A stretch of 64,000 nucleotides of DNA from Mariniphaga sp041687255 (GTDB lineage Bacteria > Bacteroidota > Bacteroidia > Bacteroidales > Prolixibacteraceae). Shown piece by piece: positions 36,191-43,659 of this stretch. Below the pieces are notes generated by a model. It did no database searches. It saw nothing but the letters and a program-made list of their open reading frames with translations, and had not been told where the DNA came from. Position 1 is the stretch's first letter. The number at the start of each line of letters is the position of its first letter. The translations under genes were made by a program, and so were the position numbers. The stretch lies in contig JAWLCL010000013.1 of NCBI GenBank assembly GCA_041687255.1, positions 75,029-139,028 of the forward strand. Direction: 5' to 3'.

Positions 36191-36230
36191 CCCAATCCCG
36201 TTAGGGATAATATATGGGTAGAAAAAAAAT
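36191..36230 (+). repeat. Left part of the split 165-bp unit
   Basis: This stretch starts in phase at 36191 (36026 + 165) with CCCAATCCCGTTAGGGATAA and TATGGGTAGAA, then loses similarity at an A-run just before the transposase stop codon. The matching right part begins at 36817. Confidence 0.85.
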
Positions 36231-36243
36231 AATCACTCTACAA

Positions 36244-36723
36244 CTATTCCTTGACTTTGAGGTATTCCACTGGATTAAAAATGTATTTTTCATTATATGG
36301 TACATCAAATTTTTCCAGGAATTCCAGATATTCTTCAATAAATGTTTTTTTTCGATGATGCAGCTCCTGGTTTTTAATATAATCAATCACACTATTTACA
36401 TGAGATTTACTGTATGAAAAACCGCCATATCCTTCTTGCCATGAAAATCGTGCATTCATAAATTTCATATTGTTTATCCATTTGGAGGAATCCCCTTTAA
36501 TATCCTGCATTAAACCAGATAATGATTGGGTAGGCCTCATGCCAAAAAAAACATGAACATGATCAGGCATCCCATTTATTGCTAACATTTTGTGGCCATT
36601 GTTTTGTATTATGCCTGTAATGTATTTATACAATTTTATTTTCCAACTTTCTCTGATTATACAGGTTCTGTTTTGAACAGAAAAAACACACTGCATATGA
36701 ATTTGGGTATAAGTATTAGCCAT
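36244..36723 (-). CDS. REP-associated/IS200-type tyrosine transposase (Y1_Tnp, HUH enzyme)
   Basis: A 159-residue single-domain HUH nuclease. The metal-binding His-hydrophobe-His is in MPDHVHVFF (H55, H57). The nucleophilic tyrosine is most likely Y115 in SVIDYIKNQELHHR, as in IS200/IS605 TnpA. IHMQCVFSVQNR at the start and FSWQEGYGGFSYS near 92-104 are typical of the RAYT/IS200-like proteins seen in Bacteroidota. These enzymes cut and rejoin single-stranded DNA at hairpins. The gene sits inside a unit of a palindromic repeat array, the genomic setting that defines RAYTs. There is no accessory tnpB. The frame is intact, so it may be active. Its start ATG at 36723 follows an AT-rich leader with a possible -7 box at 36753-36746. 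Confidence 0.88.
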   Translation of the reverse strand: MANTYTQIHMQCVFSVQNRTCIIRESWKIKLYKYITGIIQNNGHKMLAINGMPDHVHVFFGMRPTQSLSGLMQDIKGDSSKWINNMKFMNARFSWQEGYGGFSYSKSHVNSVIDYIKNQELHHRKKTFIEEYLEFLEKFDVPYNEKYIFNPVEYLKVKE

Positions 36724-36816
36724 AAAGCTTTAGTTTTTATGCTATTAAATATAAGGAAAATATTTATTCAGTGTTTAGTTTTAGTTTATTTTGGGTTTTA
36801 ATGATTATATATGATT

Positions 36817-36927
36817 TCGTCCCCACAGGGACGAGAGGGTTTTTCCGTCATCGGGTGTTCTACCCATATTCTGTGCCTGTGGCACATTCTCCTTCGGTTG
36901 AATGTATGGCAGGTTTGAAAGGATCTT
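36817..36927 (+). repeat. Right part of the split 165-bp unit
   Basis: From the palindrome TCGTCCC at 36817 to the next unit start at 36928 there are 111 bases, exactly the distance from this palindrome to the unit end in intact copies. The transposase cassette therefore replaces only the short stretch between ATGGGTAGAA and the palindrome. Confidence 0.85.
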
Positions 36928-37498
36928 CCCAATCCCATTAGGAATTAAACATGGGTAGAACATCGGTGGCAGCACGAATTCTCGTCCCGTACGGGACGAT
37001 AGCTTATCAGACTGTGCTTTTTTTCTACCTATATTCAGTGCCTGTGGCACATTTTCCTTCTGTTGAATGTATGGCACGTTTGAAAGGATCTTCCCAATCC
37101 CATTAGGGATTAAATATGGGTAGAACAACGGTGGCAGCACGAATTCTCGTCCCGTACGGGACGATACAAAATCTGAACCTGCCATTTTTCTACCCATATT
37201 CAGTGCCTCTGGCACATTTTCCTTCGGTTAAATGTACGGCACGATTGAAAGGATCTTCCCAATCCCATTAGGGATTAAACATGGGTAGAACAATGATGTC
37301 AGCACGAACTATCGTCCCTTACGGGACGATACAATATCTGATTATGCTTTATTTCTACCTATATTCTGTGCCTGTTGCACATTCTCCTTCTGTTGAGTGT
37401 ATGGAACGTTTGAAAGGATCTTCCCAATCCCATTAGGGATTAAACATGGGTAGAACAACGATGGAAGCACGAATTCTCGTCCCGTACGGGACGATACA
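36928..37498 (+). repeat. 165-bp tandem repeat array, right segment, three complete units and one partial
   Basis: Units start at 36928, 37093 and 37258, each 165 bases, followed by a partial unit 37423-37498 that stops just after the central palindrome. Sequence and orientation match the left segment. Variants are seen, for example GGAATT instead of GGGATT in the first unit and TCGTCCCTTACGGGACGA in the third. In units at 35696, 36928 and 37258 the outer pairing arm is TTCTACCTAT, which still pairs with ATGGGTAGAA through one G-T (G-U) wobble. The array ends 39 bases before the gpsA stop. Confidence 0.93.
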
Positions 37499-37536
37499 TA
37501 CATTTCAAAAATGGATCCGATTCGAAACCAAATTGC

Positions 37537-38535
37537 TTAACTCAATTTTAGCGATAGCTGCCTGATTTCCTTTTTCGGTGGTGTATTTTCATATAAAATG
37601 CGGTAAACGGTTTCACAAATTGGTAGCGAAACCTTGTACTTTTTATTGATTTCATGAATGGACCGGGAGGCATAATACCCTTCGGCTACCATATTCATGT
37701 CGAGGAATGCATTTTTTACCGAATACCCTTTTCCAATCATTGTTCCAAGCAGGCGGTTCCGGCTGAACTGGGAATAAACAGTTACCATCAGGTCTCCCAG
37801 GTAGGCTGAATCTTTGATATCACGGCTGATGGGATGAACCGTATCGACAAACAACTTGATTTCCTGGATGGCATTTGAAACCAGGGTGGCCTGGAAATTA
37901 TCGCCGTAACGCAATCCGTGGGCTACACCGGCACAAATGGCAATAATATTTTTCATTACCGATGTATATTCAGTGCCCCATATATCGTCGGAGATGGAGG
38001 TATGGATATAACTGCTGTGAAGTAACCGGGCAAAGCGCGCTGCCCTGGCTTCATCGAGGCATGCAATGGTTAAATACGATAACTTCTCCAGTGCCACCTC
38101 TTCAGCATGGCACGGACCTGCAATTATCCCCATATTTTCCAGAGGTACCGAGAAGTTTTTATGCAGGTATTCAACTACCAGTAAATTTTCTTTTGAAACA
38201 ATGCCCTTGATTCCTGATAGTATTTGCTTTTGCCTGAGGATTTTTTTTGAACGCTTGAGCAAATCGGGCAGGAATGCGGAAGGAACAGCCAATAAAATGA
38301 TGTCTGAATCTTTTATGATATCGTTTACATTGTTATAAAAATTGATGCGGTTAAGATCGAATTCCACACTCTGCAGATAACGCGGATTGGCATTTAACTC
38401 CTTAAATGTTTCAATGGTTTCTTTTCTTCGGAAAAACCAGTTGATCTGACTTACATTCTCCAGTAACATTTTTGCATTGGCAGTGGCCCAGCTTCCACTT
38501 CCGATAATTCCTACCTTGTCAGTTTTTACATTCAT
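37537..38535 (-). CDS. gpsA: NAD(P)H-dependent glycerol-3-phosphate dehydrogenase
   Basis: A 332-residue soluble enzyme reducing dihydroxyacetone phosphate to sn-glycerol-3-phosphate for phospholipid synthesis. The Rossmann motif is GIIGSGSWATANAKML at ~9-24. Catalytic-site motifs are LSGIKGIV (lysine), GIIAGPCHAEEVA and the AYLGDLMVTVYSQFSRNRLLG segment. It lies convergent with pgi, with the 165-bp repeat array between. The window also has glycerol uptake and catabolic genes (glpK, glpD, glpF) starting about 0.6 kb away on the other strand, so synthesis and use of glycerol-3-phosphate are adjacent. Confidence 0.95.
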   Translation of the reverse strand: MNVKTDKVGIIGSGSWATANAKMLLENVSQINWFFRRKETIETFKELNANPRYLQSVEFDLNRINFYNNVNDIIKDSDIILLAVPSAFLPDLLKRSKKILRQKQILSGIKGIVSKENLLVVEYLHKNFSVPLENMGIIAGPCHAEEVALEKLSYLTIACLDEARAARFARLLHSSYIHTSISDDIWGTEYTSVMKNIIAICAGVAHGLRYGDNFQATLVSNAIQEIKLFVDTVHPISRDIKDSAYLGDLMVTVYSQFSRNRLLGTMIGKGYSVKNAFLDMNMVAEGYYASRSIHEINKKYKVSLPICETVYRILYENTPPKKEIRQLSLKLS

Positions 38536-38555
38536 CCTTTTTAATTTGCGGTGAG

Positions 38556-38563
38556 CAAAAATA
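38556..38563 (-). promoter_or_regulatory. gpsA: -7 box TATTTTTG for gpsA
   Basis: On the minus strand TATTTTTG fits TAnnTTTG. It ends 20 bases before the gpsA ATG at 38535, implying a leader of ~15 bases. No clear -33 box. Confidence 0.45.
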
Positions 38564-38780
38564 ATTTATTTATTTAATCGGAGGATCATTCCTTCCCCAG
38601 TAGCATCATTCCCATTACTAATCGAATTTTTATCTTTAAAACTCCCTTGCGGCTCTGCGACAGGGAAGTATCAGTATTTCCGTTACAGCCAATGAAATGG
38701 TTCAGGTTGATACTTATCAATAAAAGATGAAAAAGTGAATTCATCTGTATACATGTACCCGGTTTATAAGATAGCACGCT

Positions 38781-38978
38781 ATGAAATTGTTTAGAAAAAC
38801 TCTTGCTTATGTATATTTATTAATGGTTTGTACTCTTTATTTAAATGCACAAACTTTCAAGCTGCCAGTTGCGGGGAGTTGTATATGGTCTGTGAATCCA
38901 TACGATTTGAATTGGAAATTAATAGGGGGTAGTGGTGTAACAAATATACGGACGGTAGGTCATGCATACAATGGATAA
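38781..38978 (+). CDS. Small predicted secreted protein, unknown function
   Basis: A 65-residue open frame with a convincing signal peptide (KLFRKTLAYVYLLMVCTLYL ending NAQ) and only ~40 mature residues (TFKLPVAGSCIWSVNPYDLN then WKLIGGSG). Signal peptides ending in NAQ are common in this genome, which argues that the start is real. The mature part looks like the beginning of a larger secreted protein cut short. It may be a decayed gene or a genuine small protein. It stands alone before the glycerol operon. I do not recognise a family. Confidence 0.4.
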   Translation: MKLFRKTLAYVYLLMVCTLYLNAQTFKLPVAGSCIWSVNPYDLNWKLIGGSGVTNIRTVGHAYNG

Positions 38979-39062
38979 ATAGCCGGTAAGAAAATTCTGC
39001 CGGATTGATAACAAAGAATTCAGTCAATGCAGGCTGGATCTTGTTTGGTCCGTAATATATTA

Positions 39063-39098
39063 TTGTAAAATTATGTTGTAAAATATGTTCTGAAAATG
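39063..39098 (+). promoter_or_regulatory. Direct repeats upstream of glpK
   Basis: TTGTAAAATTATG, TTGTAAAATATG and TTCTGAAAATG follow each other without gaps about 50-85 bases before the glpK ATG. Three near-copies in a row just ahead of a catabolic operon suggest a regulator-binding site; no regulator gene is nearby. Confidence 0.35.
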
Positions 39099-39148
39099 TT
39101 TTAAATATTGTATTTTAAGGGTTCTAAAACAATAATAAAAGCTGAACC

Positions 39149-40642
39149 ATGCAGAAATACATTCTTGCACTCGATTCCGGTACGACCAGCAACCGGGCAA
39201 TACTATTTGATTCTTCAGGTGACATAGCCGGAACGGCACAACAGGAATTTCCCCAGATTTATCCCCGTCCGGGATGGGTGGAGCATGATCCATCAATTCT
39301 TTGGGAAAGCCAGCTTAAGGTGGCCTTGGAAGTATTGGAAAAAAATAAGGTGTCAGCGGCAGATATTGCCGGAATTGGAATTACTAACCAGCGTGAAACC
39401 ACCCTTGTCTGGAATCGTGAAACAGGAGAGCCGGTTTATAATGCCATTGTGTGGCAGGATCGTCGTACTGCCGGTATATGTGATGAATTAAAAAGCAGGG
39501 GTCTGGAACCGGTGTTCTCCGAAAAGTCAGGATTGGTTCTGGATGCCTATTTTTCAGGAACAAAAATCAGGTGGATCCTCGATAATGTAGATGGTGCCCG
39601 TGAGTTGGCAGAGGAGGGCAAACTGGCTTTTGGAACGGTTGATTCCTGGCTGATATGGAATCTTACCGGGGGAAAGTTGCACATTACAGATGTCACCAAT
39701 GCCAGTCGTACATTGCTGTACAACATCAATACCCTTCAATGGGACGAACAGCTTCTTCAAATACTTGATATTCCAAAATCATTACTTCCTGATGTAAGGC
39801 AAAGCAGCGAGGTTTACGGAAAAACCAGTCCTTCGCTTTTTGGTGATGAAATACCTGTTGCAGGTATTGCAGGAGATCAGCAGGCAGCGCTTTTCGGGCA
39901 GATGTGTATTGATGAAGGGATGACAAAGAATACTTATGGTACCGGCAGTTTTGTGGTTATGAATACCGGCAGTAAACCTGTTAAGTCGCAGCATAAATTG
40001 CTGTCAACAATTGCCTGGCAGATTAACGGACAAACAACCTATGCCATTGAGGGTAGCATTTTTGTTGCCGGAGCGGTTGTTCAGTGGCTGCGCGATCAGC
40101 TGGGGATTATAAGTACTGCCTCGGAAATTGAAAATCTGGCCTCGGAAGTGGAAGACAGCGGAGGTGTGTCGTTTGTACCGGCTTTGGTCGGATTGGGGGC
40201 CCCTCATTGGGATCAGTATGCTGCAGGTACATTGATAGGTATAAGCAGAGGTACCGGAAAGGCACATATTGCCAGGGCAGCACTTGAAGCCATTGCTCTC
40301 AGGACAATGGAAGTGATTGAGGCTATGGAGGAAGATTCAGGTATTGAATTGCATGAATTGCGTGTCGATGGCGGTGCTGCCGTTAATAATCTGCTGTTGC
40401 AAATTCAGGCTAATGCCATAAATACCCGGGTTATACGACCCAAAATAACCGAAACTACAGCTTTGGGAGCCGCATATTTGGCCGGTCTTGCAACCGGATT
40501 CTGGGATATGGAAACCCTTAAAGAACATTGGAAGGTGGATCGTAAATTCCTACCCGACGAAAATCAGGAGCCCTTCCAGGAGGTAATCTTCAACTGGAGA
40601 AAGGCTGTTGAACGGAGTAAAGGCTGGTATGAAGGCAGATAA
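39149..40642 (+). CDS. glpK: Glycerol kinase
   Basis: A 497-residue FGGY-family kinase phosphorylating glycerol to sn-glycerol-3-phosphate. Motifs are LALDSGTTSNRAILFD at the N-terminus, ITNQRETTLVWNRETGEPVYNAIVWQDRR, GTVDSWLIWNLTGG, GDQQAALFGQ, NTYGTGSFVVMNTG and the C-terminal LRVDGGAAVNNLLLQIQAN. Length is normal. It is the first gene of an operon with glpD and glpF and shares their direction. Homologs are feedback-inhibited by fructose-1,6-bisphosphate. Confidence 0.97.
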   Translation: MQKYILALDSGTTSNRAILFDSSGDIAGTAQQEFPQIYPRPGWVEHDPSILWESQLKVALEVLEKNKVSAADIAGIGITNQRETTLVWNRETGEPVYNAIVWQDRRTAGICDELKSRGLEPVFSEKSGLVLDAYFSGTKIRWILDNVDGARELAEEGKLAFGTVDSWLIWNLTGGKLHITDVTNASRTLLYNINTLQWDEQLLQILDIPKSLLPDVRQSSEVYGKTSPSLFGDEIPVAGIAGDQQAALFGQMCIDEGMTKNTYGTGSFVVMNTGSKPVKSQHKLLSTIAWQINGQTTYAIEGSIFVAGAVVQWLRDQLGIISTASEIENLASEVEDSGGVSFVPALVGLGAPHWDQYAAGTLIGISRGTGKAHIARAALEAIALRTMEVIEAMEEDSGIELHELRVDGGAAVNNLLLQIQANAINTRVIRPKITETTALGAAYLAGLATGFWDMETLKEHWKVDRKFLPDENQEPFQEVIFNWRKAVERSKGWYEGR

Positions 40643-40727
40643 ACTTAGCAATAACAAACAGGGTGTTTTGAAGTAAATGATTTCTTTAAAAGTCATCTGC
40701 AGAGATCATCCTGATAAATATAAAATT

Positions 40728-42290
40728 ATGGAACGTAGCAAGATACTTAAAAAGTTAAATAAGAAGGAGTGGGACATAGTAATAATCGGGGGTGGAGCAA
40801 CAGGTTTGGGATGCGCAGTTGATGCCGCTTCAAGGGGTTTCCAAACCCTCCTGCTCGAGCAGGTTGATTTTGCAAAAGGCACATCCAGCCGCAGTACCAA
40901 GCTGGTGCATGGAGGAGTGCGCTACCTGCAGCAGGGAGATGTTTCTCTGGTTTTTGAGGCGCTTAAGGAACGGGGACTGATGTTTAAAAATGCGCCTCAC
41001 CTGGTAACCAACCAGTCATTTGTTATTCCTACCTACGATTGGTGGGGAGGCCCTTTTTATACCGTAGGGCTAAAGGTTTATGACCTGATGGCCGGTAAGC
41101 TGGGGCTTGGCCCATCAAAACATCTGTCGCGTGAGGAAGCCATTGAAGCTTTGCCTACAGTAGAGCAGGAAGGTTTGAAAGGGGGCGTTATATACCAGGA
41201 CGGACAGTTTGATGATGCACGGATGGCCATTACCCTTGCCCAAACAGCAGTTGATTATGGAGCAGCTGTATTGAATTATTGCAAAGTGACCGCACTTATG
41301 AAGGATGGTGAGCTTATAAACGGGGTTGAAGCCGTGGACCAGCAAACTGGTGAGCAATTCAGCATTAAATCAAAAGTGGTGATAAATGCTACCGGAGTGT
41401 TTGCCGACGAGGTGGTTCAGATGGATGAACCGGGAAAACCGGAAATGATTACCACCAGCCAGGGAATTCACCTGATACTGAATAAAGATTTCCTGCCTAA
41501 CAAATATGCCATAATGGTTCCGCAAACCTCCGACGGGAGAGTTATGTTTGCCGTACCCTGGCATGATCATGTGGTGGTGGGCACTACTGATACATTGCTT
41601 GAAAGCCGTTCATTGGAGCCGGTGGCACTTGATTCGGAAGTTGACTTTGTGCTGAAAACAGCGGGGCAGTACCTGGTGAAGCAGCCTGAACGAAAGGATG
41701 TGCTCAGTGTTTTTGCGGGCTTAAGGCCACTGGCCAAACCGGAAGGTGAGAAAAAGGCGACCCGTGAAATATCGCGTGGGCATAAGATAATGATATCAAT
41801 CTCGGGGCTGATAACTGTCATTGGTGGAAAATGGACAACATACCGCAAGATGGCAGAGGATACCATTGATAAAGCCATTATGCTGGGAGGTTTATCTGAG
41901 CGGGAATGCATTACTCAACATTTGCCTGTGCACGGTTACCGGATGGATATTGATGCTTATAATGATCCTATGACACACTACGGGCTGGATAAGGAGAAGG
42001 TGCTTGCAATTGCTGATGAAGAAAAAAGATGGAAAGGATGGTTAAGCGAAAAACTGCAGATTCATAAATCGCAGGTAGCCTGGGCAGTACGCCACGAATG
42101 GGCGCATACGGTAGAGGATGTGCTTGCCCGTCGTACACGGGCATTGTTCCTGGATGCCCGGGAAAGCCTGCGTGTTGCACCCGAGGTGGCTTCCTTAATG
42201 GCAAAAGAAATGGATAAAAACAGAAAGTGGGTGAAGCAGCAAATTGAACAATTTAGTACATTGGCAAAAAATTATTATTTTGAAGAATAA
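40728..42290 (+). CDS. glpD: FAD-dependent glycerol-3-phosphate dehydrogenase
   Basis: A 520-residue flavoprotein that oxidises glycerol-3-phosphate to dihydroxyacetone phosphate at the inner membrane, passing electrons to quinone. The FAD motif IVIIGGGATGLGCAVDAASRG is at ~16-36, followed by SSRSTKLVHGGVRYLQQGD. KATREISRGHKI and ITVIGGKWTTYRKMAEDTID are conserved, and a C-terminal helical domain follows (VAWAVRHEWAHTVEDVLARR). The frame is open from an ATG at 40677, but ATG 40728 leaves the usual ~15 residues before the FAD motif. It is 12 bases before glpF. Confidence 0.95.
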   Translation: MERSKILKKLNKKEWDIVIIGGGATGLGCAVDAASRGFQTLLLEQVDFAKGTSSRSTKLVHGGVRYLQQGDVSLVFEALKERGLMFKNAPHLVTNQSFVIPTYDWWGGPFYTVGLKVYDLMAGKLGLGPSKHLSREEAIEALPTVEQEGLKGGVIYQDGQFDDARMAITLAQTAVDYGAAVLNYCKVTALMKDGELINGVEAVDQQTGEQFSIKSKVVINATGVFADEVVQMDEPGKPEMITTSQGIHLILNKDFLPNKYAIMVPQTSDGRVMFAVPWHDHVVVGTTDTLLESRSLEPVALDSEVDFVLKTAGQYLVKQPERKDVLSVFAGLRPLAKPEGEKKATREISRGHKIMISISGLITVIGGKWTTYRKMAEDTIDKAIMLGGLSERECITQHLPVHGYRMDIDAYNDPMTHYGLDKEKVLAIADEEKRWKGWLSEKLQIHKSQVAWAVRHEWAHTVEDVLARRTRALFLDARESLRVAPEVASLMAKEMDKNRKWVKQQIEQFSTLAKNYYFEE

Positions 42291-42302
42291 AAACCTGAAT
42301 CT

Positions 42303-43043
42303 ATGATTGAACTCTTTGGAGAATTTTTAGGCACCTTCATATTGATATTGCTGGGGAATGGTGTGGTTGCAAACGTTAATCTTGACCGGACACACAGCCA
42401 CGGCAGCGGATGGATTGTAATTACAGCCGGATGGGGAATGGCAGTTTTTGTAGCCGTATTGGCAACAGCCGATTTGAGCGGGGCACACATTAACCCGGCA
42501 GTAACCCTGGGGCTTGCATTTAGCGGGTTGTTTCCATGGGTCAAGGTGTTGCCGTTTATTCTTGCTCAGATGGGAGGCGCCATGCTGGGAGCTTTTACAG
42601 TATATGTTTTTTTCAGGAATCATTTTCACGTCACCACGGCAGCCGGAGCCAGGAAGGCTTGTTTTTGCACTGCTCCGGCTATTAGGCACTATCCGAATAA
42701 CTTCTTTTCTGAAATGGTAGGTACTTTTATCTTAGTTCTTGCTGTGTTGCTTATTACCCTTCCTCAGCTGGAATACGTCAGTCTTGGAAGCACTAAAGTG
42801 GGGTTGGGATCATTGGGAGCATTGCCTGTGGCGCTCGTGGTGTTTTCCCTCGGGCTGAGCCTGGGAGGTACAACAGGATATGCAATAAATCCTGCACGCG
42901 ATTTGGGCCCCCGGATAGTTCATGCTCTTATTCCAATGAAAAATAAAGATTTAACCGACTGGCAATATTCCTGGATTCCTGTGTTGGGGCCCGCTACAGG
43001 CGCTGTTGTGGCTTCTTTGTTATATAAACTGCTCCTTCCCTGA
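42303..43043 (+). CDS. glpF: Glycerol facilitator (MIP/aquaglyceroporin)
   Basis: A 246-residue membrane channel with six helices and both half-helix motifs: HINPAVTLG (first NPA) and YAINPARDLGPR (second NPA followed by the Asp typical of glycerol-conducting members). It allows glycerol to enter by diffusion, where it is trapped by GlpK. It is the last gene of glpK-glpD-glpF. A separate promoter and small-RNA-like unit follow 40-150 bases later. Confidence 0.95.
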   Translation: MIELFGEFLGTFILILLGNGVVANVNLDRTHSHGSGWIVITAGWGMAVFVAVLATADLSGAHINPAVTLGLAFSGLFPWVKVLPFILAQMGGAMLGAFTVYVFFRNHFHVTTAAGARKACFCTAPAIRHYPNNFFSEMVGTFILVLAVLLITLPQLEYVSLGSTKVGLGSLGALPVALVVFSLGLSLGGTTGYAINPARDLGPRIVHALIPMKNKDLTDWQYSWIPVLGPATGAVVASLLYKLLLP

Positions 43044-43085
43044 AAATGAAAAACATATTTTTTTTTGAAAATAAAATTCAGATTT

Positions 43086-43116
43086 TTTGGAATTGAAAAA
43101 AGGTTTTCTACATTTG
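43086..43116 (+). promoter_or_regulatory. Promoter TTTG-N19-TACATTTG
   Basis: TTTG at 43086-43089 and TACATTTG at 43109-43116 are exactly 19 bases apart, the best-formed promoter in the window. No protein gene follows on this strand; the expected start near 43121 coincides with the first base of a hairpin. Confidence 0.7.
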
Positions 43117-43120
43117 TAGT

Positions 43121-43195
43121 GCAATACGTTCTGTATTGCTTGTGTGTTTGGGGGTTAACATTTGAGGGCAGCTGATGAGCTGCCCTTTCTTTTTT
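43121..43195 (+). ncRNA. Candidate small RNA of about 75 nt
   Basis: The predicted transcript begins with the stem-loop GCAATAC-GTTCT-GTATTGC (43121-43139) and has a G/T-rich single-stranded middle (43140-43165). It ends with a strong intrinsic terminator: GGGCAGCT-GATG-AGCTGCCC (43166-43185) followed by TTTCTTTTTT. With a full consensus promoter just upstream and no gene downstream on the plus strand, this has all the parts of an independent sRNA gene. I see no credible ORF inside. It could also be a processed 3' product of the glp operon. Family unknown to me. Confidence 0.65.
43166..43195 (+). terminator. Intrinsic terminator of the sRNA/glp region
   Basis: This is an eight-bp perfect GC-rich stem (GGGCAGCT/AGCTGCCC), a GATG loop, and a tail of nine T in ten bases. 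It would also stop read-through from glpF. Confidence 0.85.
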
Positions 43196-43616
43196 GTGCC
43201 TGCTTAAGTTTTTCCGTTAACAAAAGTTCATGAAGCGTTTCCTGAAACTCATTTTATTCCAGAAGTTTATCGTTTTTATGAAATGTTTGATCAGGGGTTT
43301 GCTTTATGGAACAGAAATTGCTTTTGGCTTCCAGTTTTTAAATATCTCCTGCTTTTTAAAATGTCTTCTGAACCTTCCTTTTTAAATTCCGTCATCAGGA
43401 GGTATCCTCCCGGAGTTTCTTGCAGGTTTACTGAAGTGGGAATGTTAATCCGCAGGCATGGTTATAATTTTTGAGGAATCTTTTTTCCGGAAATAATTTT
43501 ATCAAAGGGTGCTGGTAATTTTACTGTTATTGCCCCTTTTAAGAAAGAATACAGAAAAGGATATTGGGAAGATATGCATATGGCTGGTTAATTATTTGGG
43601 GGTTTATAAAAGCAAT
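43196..43616. other. Gene-free gap between the sRNA and the hexokinase terminator
   Basis: No supported gene. A 63-codon open frame at 43283-43474 lacks a leader, family resemblance or protein-like composition and is treated as chance. Confidence 0.4.
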
Positions 43617-43645
43617 CTCCGGCAGATAATTCATACCTGCCGGAG
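43617..43645 (-). terminator. Terminator of the hexokinase gene
   Basis: CTCCGGCAG (43617-43625) and CTGCCGGAG (43637-43645) form a perfect 9-bp stem just beyond the hexokinase stop. On the minus strand it is followed by a T-rich stretch (ATTGCTTTTAT). Confidence 0.65.
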
Positions 43646-43659
43646 AATATATTGATGTG

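Larger units (their letters stand above)
36191..36834 (-). mobile_element. IS200-like/RAYT element embedded in one repeat unit
   Basis: The left boundary is the first ~40 bases of a repeat unit (36191-36230, stem-loop AATCCC-GTTA-GGGAT plus ATGGGTAGAA). The right boundary is the unit's central palindrome, here TCGTCCC-CACA-GGGACGA (36817-36834). Between them is the tyrosine-transposase gene on the minus strand. IS200/IS605-type and REP-associated transposases recognise hairpins at element ends, so the two stem-loops are the natural end candidates. The exact boundary cannot be fixed without an empty site. Confidence 0.65.

Noticed and set aside
35045..37215. Long minus-strand open frames through the 165-bp array, giving a 55-residue repeated peptide
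   Set aside because: 165 is a multiple of three, so any open frame in one unit stays open in the next. The frame is broken by stops in several units and by multiple stops per unit in the second array, has no leader or signal, and the conserved parts are palindromes, not codons.
35201..37498. CRISPR array
   Set aside because: The repeated unit is 165 bases with no unique spacers between short repeats, and no cas genes are near.
43283..43474. 63-codon open frame downstream of the sRNA candidate
   Set aside because: No recognisable leader, promoter or protein-like features; probably chance.
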